The notes under the pieces: generated by a model
The model's input: the letters and a program-made list of their open reading frames with translations, nothing else
The model's database searches: none
What the model was told of the DNA's origin: nothing
NCBI GenBank assembly: GCA_919901705.1
Contig: CAKKPR010000370.1
Coordinates: forward strand, 1-6,756
DNA length: 6,756 bases
Reading direction: 5' to 3'
Source of the DNA: Thermodesulfovibrionales bacterium
GTDB lineage: Bacteria > Nitrospirota > Thermodesulfovibrionia > Thermodesulfovibrionales > UBA1546
In this document: positions 1 through 5,600 of the stretch, piece by piece
Numbering within the stretch: the first letter of the stretch is position 1
Layout: every line of letters begins with the position of its first letter
Translations under genes and position numbers: made by a program

Positions 1-45
1 CGGGTAAAACCCGTTTATATAAATCTTATAACACAAATTCTTAGT

Positions 46-54
46 AGGAGGTGA
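46..54 (+). promoter_or_regulatory. Strong Shine-Dalgarno site of the ferredoxin gene
   Basis: AGGAGGTGA is a full-length complement to the usual 16S rRNA 3' end and lies eight bases before the ATG at 63. It is the best ribosome binding site in the window and implies high expression of the ferredoxin. It contrasts with marC-like and scpA, which have no such site. Confidence 0.85.
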
Positions 55-62
55 ATGTTTAA

Positions 63-248
63 ATGTTTTTGGTAACAGTAGATGCGGAAAAGTGCGAAGG
101 TTGTGAGGAATGCGCTAACAATTGTCCTGTTGCAGTATTTAAGATGGAAAATGGCAAGGCGAACCCGTATCAGGCAGACCTGTGCGAAGGTTGCGAAACC
201 TGTGTAAGTGTTTGTTCCTCAGGGTCAGTTACTCTCAAAGAGATGTAA
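63..248 (+). CDS. 2[4Fe-4S] ferredoxin, small, free-standing
   Basis: This is a 61-residue soluble cytoplasmic electron carrier of the bacterial 2[4Fe-4S] ferredoxin type. Two CxxCxxCxxxC motifs are visible: Cys11, 14, 17 and 21, followed by Pro22, and Cys41, 44, 47 and 51. In this family the first three cysteines of one motif and the last of the other ligate each cluster. The second motif ends in CSSG instead of the usual CP, a mild deviation that leaves all eight ligands intact. The length is normal for a minimal ferredoxin with no extra domain. The start at 63 is decided by AGGAGGTGA at 46-54, eight bases upstream; an earlier ATG at 55 hits a stop after six codons. The gene stands alone before a terminator, so the redox partner is not indicated here. 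It may end an operon that begins left of the window. Confidence 0.93.
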   Translation: MFLVTVDAEKCEGCEECANNCPVAVFKMENGKANPYQADLCEGCETCVSVCSSGSVTLKEM

Positions 249-273
249 GCTTTTCTCAAGTAAAATTGAAGAT

Positions 274-308
274 AAAAAAAGGGAGCAGAATTTTCTGTTC
301 CCTTTTTT
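274..308. terminator. Bidirectional intrinsic terminator
   Basis: A nine-pair stem is formed by 281-289 (gggagcaga) and 294-302 (tctgttccc), with one G-T pair and a four-base loop. It is flanked by seven A on the left and six T on the right, so it should stop transcription on both strands. It ends the ferredoxin transcript 26 bases after its stop codon. It can also end the convergent small gene at 430-675. Confidence 0.9.
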
Positions 309-429
309 ATTCGCAGGATGCGTTGATAGAGTACTTTTGAGAAGGCAATTAAGATTGACCCGTCCAATAAGAGGGCAAGTGAAGGTCTCCAAAAGGGTCA
401 GGACTGAGGCAGCTTTCCTTGTAAAATAT
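309..429. other. Gene-free stretch with small inverted repeats
   Basis: I see no convincing gene between the terminator and the small minus-strand gene. It contains a 6-bp inverted repeat (tgaccc 356-361, gggtca 395-400) around a 33-base loop. It also holds the left arm of a longer imperfect repeat (338-350) whose partner (457-470) lies inside the end of the small gene. A structured 3' untranslated region or small RNA is possible, but I recognise no RNA family. Confidence 0.35.
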
Positions 430-675
430 TTACTCTTTTTTTAATTTATTGGAGAAAATTGCCTTTCTCAGGTCATCAATCTTATGCTGAACATCATTCA
501 GTTCTTCTCTTAATTTGTCGCCATTGAGTTCAGATATCCTCGTTGCCTTGGTTAAGAGAAAAACCCCAAGCTCTGACACCTTTTCAGGTATGCCGCTGAC
601 ACTTGTCTCGCCTTTCATATACTTGCTGCCCCTCGCATTAGCAAGGGATATCAATTCCTTAAGCTTTTCGTCCAT
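430..675 (-). CDS. Small unrecognised helical protein
   Basis: This encodes an 81-residue, strongly charged protein that I do not recognise. The N-terminal 20 residues read as an amphipathic helix (MDEKLKELISLANARG). The middle is less charged (about 23-45). The C-terminal 30 residues form a long heptad-like helix rich in Leu, Asp, Glu and Lys, ending in KLKKE. There is no signal peptide, membrane segment or cysteine, so a small cytoplasmic oligomer or adaptor is plausible. It looks real because GGAGGG at 683-688 is seven bases before the ATG. Further upstream, a weak promoter (TTGCAT at 730-735, 16-base spacer, GATAAT at 708-713, minus strand) may serve it. It is divergent from the MarC-family gene and converges on the ferredoxin; neither suggests a function. 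Confidence 0.72.
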   Translation of the reverse strand: MDEKLKELISLANARGSKYMKGETSVSGIPEKVSELGVFLLTKATRISELNGDKLREELNDVQHKIDDLRKAIFSNKLKKE

Positions 676-775
676 GTTGTTTCCCTCCGGGATGAACTAT
701 TAAGAAGATTATCAGATTTAGTTAAGGTAATGCAACAGGGAAGCCCTTCTTGATTATGAGTAAAGCAGATAAGCT

Positions 776-804
776 TTGACGCCGGCATCATTAACTATTA
801 TAAT
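776..804 (+). promoter_or_regulatory. Near-consensus sigma70 promoter of the MarC-family gene
   Basis: TTGACG at 776-781 and TATAAT at 799-804 are separated by exactly 17 bases. That is five of six -35 matches, six of six -10 matches and the optimal spacer. Transcription should start about seven bases after the -10 box, near 811, right at the ATG at 812. The TTG inside the -35 box could be mistaken for a start codon of a longer reading frame. Confidence 0.82.
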
Positions 805-811
805 TAAACCC

Positions 812-1402
812 ATGGAGAATTTTTTGAGGGTGCTGCTGAATACGTTTATTCCTATCTTTGTGGCAATAGATATCTTTGTTGTCCTGCCTATATTTATCTC
901 TATAACAGAGGATATGTCAAAGGCCAGAAGGCTGACAGTGGTCAGAGAATCCATACTCACGGCAGTAGTGGTTAGCCTGGCGTTTGTTGCAGTAGGGGAA
1001 GCAATTTTCAGGATACTCGGTATTACGGCCAATGATTTCAAGATTGCCGGGGGGATTATCCTTCTTGTTTTTGCAATCCTCGATGTAGTAAAGCATAGCG
1101 AAGAGAGGAGAAGGCCTACCGGCAAGATGGGTGTTGTTCCTATTGGAGTTCCATTGATTGTGGGACCTGCAGTGCTTACTACTCTTTTAGTGCTTGTTGA
1201 CCACTATGGTATTTTGCCGACGCTAATGGCCCTGATATTAAACCTGATTATTGTATATCTTTCTTTCATTAATGCTGATGCAATCACAAAATTATTCGGC
1301 CGGGGAGGTGTTGCTGCAATATCAAAGATAATGGCCATACTACTTGCTTCAATAGCTGTAATGATGATACGGTTAGGAGTTACAAACATTATCAAACACT
1401 GA
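812..1402 (+). CDS. MarC-family (UPF0056) integral membrane protein
   Basis: This is a 196-residue inner membrane protein of the MarC/YchE family. The family is of unproven function; the original link to multiple antibiotic resistance in E. coli was not upheld. About six hydrophobic segments are visible. They begin with the N-terminal segment that ends in LPIFISITEDMS, the family's usual N-terminal signature. A charged loop with SEERRRPTGK and the segment PIGVPLIVGPAVLTTLL sit in the middle, again typical. The length matches relatives of about 200 residues. The frame is open back to 773 and could start at TTG 776, but that TTG is the -35 box. I choose ATG 812, which gives the usual family N-terminus. 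No Shine-Dalgarno precedes either start, consistent with a leaderless mRNA. A hairpin follows the stop. Confidence 0.88.
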   Translation: MENFLRVLLNTFIPIFVAIDIFVVLPIFISITEDMSKARRLTVVRESILTAVVVSLAFVAVGEAIFRILGITANDFKIAGGIILLVFAILDVVKHSEERRRPTGKMGVVPIGVPLIVGPAVLTTLLVLVDHYGILPTLMALILNLIIVYLSFINADAITKLFGRGGVAAISKIMAILLASIAVMMIRLGVTNIIKH

Positions 1403-1464
1403 AAACATGATTTGCAGGGCATAATATTTTCGCTCATTTCAAATACTATGCCCTGCATGTTTTT
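1402..1464 (+). terminator. Hairpin terminator after the MarC-family gene
   Basis: There is a perfect 11-bp stem, tgcagggcata at 1413-1423 with tatgccctgca at 1447-1457, and a 23-base loop. It continues outward, after a bulge, through aaaacatg (1402-1409) pairing with catgtttt (1456-1463). A short T run follows the stem at 1460-1464. The loop is long for a classical terminator, so the hairpin may also stabilise the 3' end of the message. Confidence 0.7.
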
Positions 1465-1499
1465 AATTTATGAATGCAGATTAGAAGGGAAATTTTACT

Positions 1500-1979
1500 A
1501 TGCTTTTGGGAATTATTGCCGACACGCATGACAACCTGCCCATGACCAAAAAGGCAGTTGAGCTTTTCAAAGACAGGAAGGTTGATTATATGATACATGC
1601 AGGTGATTTCACATCGCCGTTTACATTGAAACTGTTCAGCGAACTAAAATGCAGGTATGCAGGGGTATTCGGCAACAATGACGGCGATAAACTTCTTTTG
1701 CAGGAAAGGTCAGGGGGCAGTATCAAAAATCAGCCTCTTATGCTGACACTTGATGGTAAAAAAATAGTAGTAGTTCATGAACATCATACGGTTGATGCAC
1801 TTGCAGACAGCGGACATTTTGACGTTGTTATTTACGGCCATACACACGAGCCCCTCGTAAAAAAGGTGAATACCTCGCTGTTAATCAATCCAGGAGAGGT
1901 CTGCGGATGGCTCTATGGCAAACCAACAGCGGCTCTTTTAGACCTGAACAAGATGGAGGCAGAGATTATCGAACTTTGA
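1500..1979 (+). CDS. YfcE/MJ0936-type metallophosphoesterase
   Basis: This is a 159-residue cytoplasmic calcineurin-like phosphodiesterase of the YfcE/MJ0936 family (COG0622), which hydrolyses phosphodiester model substrates with a two-metal centre. The physiological substrate is not settled for the family. All expected metal ligands are visible: Asp8 and His10 (ADTHDN), Asp36 (HAGDF), Asn59 with Asp61 (FGNND), His93 (VVHEHH), and His114 and His116 (YGHTHEP). The INPGEVCGW motif near 129-137 resembles the end of archaeal-type members, where many bacterial ones have INPGS. The length is complete. The start at ATG 1500 is supported by AAGGGA at 1485-1490, nine bases upstream. It follows the MarC-family terminator, so it is probably transcribed separately. 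It faces the minus-strand block across a shared hairpin. Confidence 0.92.
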   Translation: MLLGIIADTHDNLPMTKKAVELFKDRKVDYMIHAGDFTSPFTLKLFSELKCRYAGVFGNNDGDKLLLQERSGGSIKNQPLMLTLDGKKIVVVHEHHTVDALADSGHFDVVIYGHTHEPLVKKVNTSLLINPGEVCGWLYGKPTAALLDLNKMEAEIIEL

Positions 1980-1983
1980 CTTT

Positions 1984-2020
1984 ACCCCGTTAGAAGGACG
2001 AAGGTCTTCTAACGGGGTTT
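1984..2020. terminator. 13-bp hairpin between convergent genes
   Basis: Perfect arms accccgttagaag (1984-1996) and its complement (2006-2018) enclose a nine-base loop. The hairpin starts five bases after the phosphoesterase stop and ends against the stop codon of the convergent REC-SPOR gene (2019-2021). Only TTT follows on the plus strand and no T run on the minus strand. Termination may therefore be partly Rho-assisted, or may simply block colliding transcripts. Confidence 0.7.
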
Positions 2021-3392
2021 ACTCCTTGAAAACAATTGCCTTGATTTTTTCTTTTCTGCCTATGTCTTCAGCCAGTTTTGAAGCCTCTTTCCTGTTTTCG
2101 AACTTGCCGATTAAGACTCTGTAAATTATCTCTTTTTCTTTTTGCGCCTTGCTTGTAAAGGCATCATAGCCTTTGTCCTTATACTGGTTTGTCAATGCAG
2201 CTGCATTAGCCTCGTTTTTAAATGCCCCGACCTGAATATGGAAAGCTGCTTTGGCTGACGGCTTAGCCTCAGGTTTGGGGGTAGACGCAGTAGTTGATGG
2301 TTTAACTGCGAGTATCGGTACAGGAGCAGGTTTGTCTACTGGTTTGGCAACAGGCGCCGGAACAGCCTTAGTCGCAAGTACAGGAGCAGCAGGTGTCTGT
2401 GCAGGCGCAGGTTTACCCGCTTGCTGAGAGGTTTGCTGTTCCTGAGAGGGAGTGGCTTTAGCAGTCTCCTGTTGAACAGGCTGGGCCGGCTTAACAGCAA
2501 CCAATGCCTTGGGTTTTAGTCCGGGCAACAGGCCTTTTTTATAAAGTATAATTCCTGATGTGCCAAGTATGATAATGATTACAACGCCGGCAATTATTGG
2601 TACTAATAGACTGTTTCTCATTCCTCTCCTCCTTATGTTTTTTTTCAGCACGTAAGTCCTTTCGCGCTCTCCGCTTATTCCCTCATCAGATTTTTTACCC
2701 GGGGTATGTATATAATCAGTTTTTTCTTCTTCCGCATCACTTTTTATCTGTTTGGTCAGAGTCTTATCATCGAAAGAGTGAATATCTTCTTTCATCGTTA
2801 CCAGGGTCTTATCAGCAAAATCCATATCTTCCGGTGTCTTTACTGCGGTTCTGTCTGAAAAATCTGCTTCTTCAGAAACCTTCTTTCCAAAGTCAGGCAT
2901 CACGGGTGGAAACTCAGGCATTTCCTGTCCTTTTATTAATGTCTCTTCTTCCGGATTGAACCCTGAATCCTCTTCCGCTTCAGATTGCTCAAATTCAGTT
3001 CCGGGCTGGACATCAAAAGATTTCATGGAAAGGATCTCCCTGGTCTTTGAAACAAGTTCTTCAGGGCTGAAAGGTTTTTTAAGCGAACCAACAATGCCGT
3101 ATAAGGCAGTATAACGCGGGTCTGTAGCTCCTTCAAAGGTTGAAAGTACGACAATGGGAATGTTCTTGAGGGATTTCGTACTATGGATTGTCTTGCAGAC
3201 CTCAAGACCGCTTGTGCCGGTCATTGCAGGATTTACAAATATCAATAAGGGATTAATTTTTTTTGCCATTGTGAGGCCAATGTCCCCGCTTTGGGCTGTG
3301 AAAACAAGATAGTCTTCAGATTCAAGGGTTGACACAATCTGTTGTGTAGTCTCTGTGTCGGTATCAATTACAAGGATTGTTTCACCTAACAT
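2019..3392 (-). CDS. Degenerate receiver domain fused through one TM to a periplasmic SPOR domain
   Basis: This 457-residue protein has a clear domain order. Residues 1-122 form a CheY-like receiver. Residues 123-257 are an acidic, probably disordered tail with short threonine motifs. Residues 261-284 are one hydrophobic membrane segment preceded by KKNIRRRGMR, so the N-terminus is cytoplasmic. Residues 290-380 are a Pro/Ala/Lys-rich periplasmic linker, and 382-457 a SPOR domain (FHIQVGAFKNEANAAAL). SPOR domains bind peptidoglycan stripped of stem peptides. The receiver keeps Asp10, Ser84 at the Thr/Ser switch and Lys106, but the phosphoacceptor Asp is Asn54 (IFVNPAM) and the second acid of the usual pair is Thr11. 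Normal phosphorylation is therefore unlikely. AAGGAG nine bases before the ATG at 3392 supports the start. It lies 107 bases downstream of the actin gene. I know no named family with this exact architecture. Confidence 0.9.
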   Translation of the reverse strand: MLGETILVIDTDTETTQQIVSTLESEDYLVFTAQSGDIGLTMAKKINPLLIFVNPAMTGTSGLEVCKTIHSTKSLKNIPIVVLSTFEGATDPRYTALYGIVGSLKKPFSPEELVSKTREILSMKSFDVQPGTEFEQSEAEEDSGFNPEEETLIKGQEMPEFPPVMPDFGKKVSEEADFSDRTAVKTPEDMDFADKTLVTMKEDIHSFDDKTLTKQIKSDAEEEKTDYIHTPGKKSDEGISGERERTYVLKKNIRRRGMRNSLLVPIIAGVVIIIILGTSGIILYKKGLLPGLKPKALVAVKPAQPVQQETAKATPSQEQQTSQQAGKPAPAQTPAAPVLATKAVPAPVAKPVDKPAPVPILAVKPSTTASTPKPEAKPSAKAAFHIQVGAFKNEANAAALTNQYKDKGYDAFTSKAQKEKEIIYRVLIGKFENRKEASKLAEDIGRKEKIKAIVFKE

Positions 3393-3421
3393 AATAAATT
3401 ACTCCTTAATTAAAATAGATT

Positions 3422-3489
3422 AAGGTTAAGAAGATGCTTAGGTTAAGAAAACCGTTTTAATCTTAGCTCTTAGCCTCAACCTTAACCTT
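3422..3489. repeat. Imperfect hairpin with direct repeats between actin and REC-SPOR genes
   Basis: Outer arms aaggttaag (3422-3430) and cttaacctt (3481-3489) pair perfectly, with further imperfect pairing inwards. The left side also holds a direct repeat, aggttaagaa at 3423-3432 and 3440-3449, spaced 17 bases start to start. It lies in the 107-base gap of the operon. It could be an attenuator or processing site that sets different levels for the two products, a repressor site, or a dispersed intergenic repeat. Confidence 0.55.
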
Positions 3490-3499
3490 TATTATTAAT

Positions 3500-4528
3500 T
3501 TATAGCGGTTCCCAGTATTTTGCAGGCATATCCTGTGCCAGTTTGAGCGCACCGTTTGAACCTGAAAACAGAGGATCCTCCACACAAGTTACATTGCAGG
3601 GGCCGTACTCTTTCAATGCATTCTGCAGATATTCACGTAAGCCCCTGATCAGGCTGCCGCCGCCTGCAAGCACGATATTGTTTTTTATCTTTACCTGGAA
3701 CTCCGGGTCAAACCTTGCTATCATCTCGGTGGTTGTTTCTACCAGCGCCGGCAGGATGCTTTCACATGCGCGTTTGACCTCATTTTTAATGTCATGCATA
3801 ACAGGCTTACCGTCAACCGGGATTTCTACACGAATATCTTCGGATATTTCCCTTACAAAACTGTATTGCTCTTTGAACTGGCGGACCATATTTTTGTTGA
3901 ACTTTGAATTAGGGTACTTCTCGGTCAGATAACTGTAAAGCTGCTCGTCTATGTAATCCCCGGCAGTCAATATCGTTTTCTGGTCCTCTTCTGATGGTAT
4001 AGTGCCGTGCATGATACATAAGTCAGTTGTGCCGGCGCCTATATCTATTACCAGCGAATTATTGAGCAGGTTCATTCCGTAAGCTACTGCAAACGGTTCT
4101 GAGACAACCATAAGTGAATGTGCAAATTCTGATACAGCCTTTCTGATTGCAAGCTTGTTTACCTTAAGCGTATCGGCGGGCACTCCCACTACAGCATATA
4201 TCTTCTGCTCAGGCTGAGGTTTTGCAAGTTCAATAAGATGTTTTATTATTTCTTTAACCGCCTCTTCGCTTTTTTCGATGCCTTCTTTTATTACCCCGTG
4301 TTCGAGAGGCCTGCAAAGGTCAAGTGAGAGCCGGTTCTTGAGGGCCTCTGCTCCGAAGAGGACGGGCTTTCCTACTACCTGCAAAGAGATAAAGTCTTTG
4401 GGCCAGCCTACATAGCTTTCTATCCATTCCCTTGTGTTATTGCTTGCAGAGATTGAACTTCTCGATGTCCCGAGGTCAATTCCTACGAATAAGATGTTAC
4501 CTTCTCCCTGAGCTTCTTTTTGCTTCAT
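3500..4528 (-). CDS. mamK: MamK-family actin-like ATPase
   Basis: This 342-residue bacterial actin should form ATP-dependent cytoplasmic filaments. Phosphate-1 loop GIDLGTS is at 16-22, phosphate-2 IDIGAGTTD at 161-169 and the adenosine loop LAGGGSLIRG at 287-296. Glu144 (VSEPFAVAYG) and Asp162 correspond to Glu143 and Asp161 of Magnetospirillum MamK, which are needed for ATPase activity. From memory it matches MamK end to end, including VGWPKDFISL, the PLEHGV segment, GTIPSEEDQ, KEQYSFV and the C-terminal LPxxYW-like MPAKYW, and it is much closer to MamK than to MreB, FtsA, ParM or DnaK. No membrane segment is present. AAGGAG nine bases before the ATG at 4528 supports the start. The first 32 nt overlap the amidase gene, so translation may be coupled. 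No other magnetosome gene is in view, so a role outside magnetosomes is possible. Confidence 0.87.
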   Translation of the reverse strand: MKQKEAQGEGNILFVGIDLGTSRSSISASNNTREWIESYVGWPKDFISLQVVGKPVLFGAEALKNRLSLDLCRPLEHGVIKEGIEKSEEAVKEIIKHLIELAKPQPEQKIYAVVGVPADTLKVNKLAIRKAVSEFAHSLMVVSEPFAVAYGMNLLNNSLVIDIGAGTTDLCIMHGTIPSEEDQKTILTAGDYIDEQLYSYLTEKYPNSKFNKNMVRQFKEQYSFVREISEDIRVEIPVDGKPVMHDIKNEVKRACESILPALVETTTEMIARFDPEFQVKIKNNIVLAGGGSLIRGLREYLQNALKEYGPCNVTCVEDPLFSGSNGALKLAQDMPAKYWEPL

Positions 4529-5564
4529 AGCTTACCTCTCCTTTATTTAGATAATCCAGTATGCCAGCCTCGAGATAACGCGCAATATTTTCTCTGTGGC
4601 TTTCAGTATTAAGTTCTATCTCTTCCTCTCTGTTACTGAGGCATGAGACCTCTGCCAGGACAGCGGGGACATCTACTCCCAGCAAGACAATAAATGGCGC
4701 TCTCTTGACGCCAAAGTTATAAACATTTGCATTTTGTTTTTTGCTGTTCAGGAAAAGATTTTTCTGTATAGAGGCCGCAAACTCTTTAGATTCCTGGAGT
4801 TTCAGTGTCTCCCCTATTTTCCCTATTATTTCTTTAAAGTCGCTCAGTCCATAATGTGAGCCTGCATTTTCCTGTTCGGCAAGTCTTAGTGTTTTGTCAT
4901 CAGCAGACGGCCCGAAATAATAAGTCTCAATGATATTTATGGGCTTGGAAGGCAGGTAATTCAGGTGTATGGATATGAAGAGGTCTGCCCTGCTTGAGCG
5001 GGCTAATTCCACCCTTTGATTTAATGGGAGAGTTGTGTCTTGTTCACGTGTAATCAGGATATTATAACGGCCGTATTTTCTAAGCCGCTCCCTCAGTTTT
5101 TTTGCTATATCCAATGTGATATCTTTTTCTTTGGTCCCCATTGTGCCTGTAGTGCCTGAATCGGAGCCGCCGTGTCCGGGGTCTATCATAATTGTCTTTA
5201 CCTCCAGACCGAACATGCGGCTTAACGGCATTTCCTTGCCTCCGAGAAAGGCTGCATAGTCCGAAGGCTTGACCGGTTTTTCCGCTGGCAGGGAAGACGG
5301 TCTTTGTGTTATGAGGCTTGCTGTTGTCTGTTTTTCCGGGAACAAAGGAAGCTTCAGATAGTTCCCGTTTACTAAAATACTGAGAAGTGTTATAGAGAAA
5401 AAAAGAAACATTTTTTTAAAAAAGACAGGCGCCCTGCCTGCGAGGATGACGGGATTTTTCCCGATTATTCTCAGATTGTCTTCATAGACGCCCCTGAGAA
5501 TGGCCTTCCTCACTTTCAGCTCTCTTTTTTTAGGGATCATGAATAACATAATAGATAGCATCAC
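4497..5564 (-). CDS. Membrane-anchored N-acetylmuramoyl-L-alanine amidase (Amidase_3)
   Basis: This zinc amidase would cut the bond between MurNAc and the stem peptide, leaving denuded glycan. Residue numbers follow the GTG start. Residues 1-51 are a basic tail, and 52-68 (KKMFLFFSITLLSIL) a signal anchor, so the enzyme should face the periplasm. The catalytic domain runs from about 123 to 340. Zinc ligands are His131 (DPGHGG), Glu146 (KEKDITL) and His200 (SIHLN), with catalytic Glu305 in VPAVLAEVSCLSNREEE. The QENAGSHYGLSDFKEI stretch near 230-245 occupies the place of the autoinhibitory helix in AmiA/B/C-type enzymes. There is no AMIN domain. The start is uncertain: GTG 5564, ATG 5561, 5549 and 5540 are all in frame and none has a good Shine-Dalgarno; ATG 5411, at the anchor, has none either. 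It overlaps the actin gene by 32 nt. Confidence 0.92.
   Translation of the reverse strand: MMLSIMLFMIPKKRELKVRKAILRGVYEDNLRIIGKNPVILAGRAPVFFKKMFLFFSITLLSILVNGNYLKLPLFPEKQTTASLITQRPSSLPAEKPVKPSDYAAFLGGKEMPLSRMFGLEVKTIMIDPGHGGSDSGTTGTMGTKEKDITLDIAKKLRERLRKYGRYNILITREQDTTLPLNQRVELARSSRADLFISIHLNYLPSKPINIIETYYFGPSADDKTLRLAEQENAGSHYGLSDFKEIIGKIGETLKLQESKEFAASIQKNLFLNSKKQNANVYNFGVKRAPFIVLLGVDVPAVLAEVSCLSNREEEIELNTESHRENIARYLEAGILDYLNKGEVSYEAKRSSGRR
5467..5501 (-). other. Nested stem-loop within the amidase 5' region
   Basis: Perfect 8-bp outer arms attctcag (5467-5474) and ctgagaat (5494-5501) enclose a 4-bp inner stem gtct/agac with a four-base loop. It falls in the part that encodes the basic N-terminal tail. 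If translation really starts later, this would be a 5' untranslated hairpin. If not, it is a structured piece of coding RNA. Confidence 0.4.
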
Positions 5565-5600
5565 TTTACCAATTTATTCAAAAAAATTCAATAATATTAA

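Noticed and set aside
1..17. Terminator of a gene left of the window (cggg/cccg with TTT)
   Set aside because: The stem is four pairs and cut at the edge; the left part needed to judge it is missing.
776..811. TTG start giving the MarC-family protein 12 extra residues
   Set aside because: The TTG is part of the -35 element TTGACG, no Shine-Dalgarno is present, and family members begin near the ATG at 812.
754..1125. Minus-strand open frame opposite the MarC-family gene
   Set aside because: It mirrors a hydrophobic coding region whose identity on the plus strand is clear.
2597..2959. Plus-strand open frame opposite the REC-SPOR gene
   Set aside because: It is antisense to the well-supported tail and membrane segment region, has no family resemblance and no ribosome binding site that I can see.
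3500..4528. MreB, FtsA, ParM or DnaK as the identity of the actin-like protein
   Set aside because: The pattern of segments such as VGWPKDFISL, GTIPSEEDQ, KEQYSFV and the C-terminal MPAKYW follows MamK; there is no Hsp70 substrate domain and no FtsA-type 1C domain.
2019..5564. A magnetosome gene island
   Set aside because: Apart from the MamK-type actin no magnetosome gene is present; the amidase and SPOR protein are envelope proteins, not known magnetosome factors.
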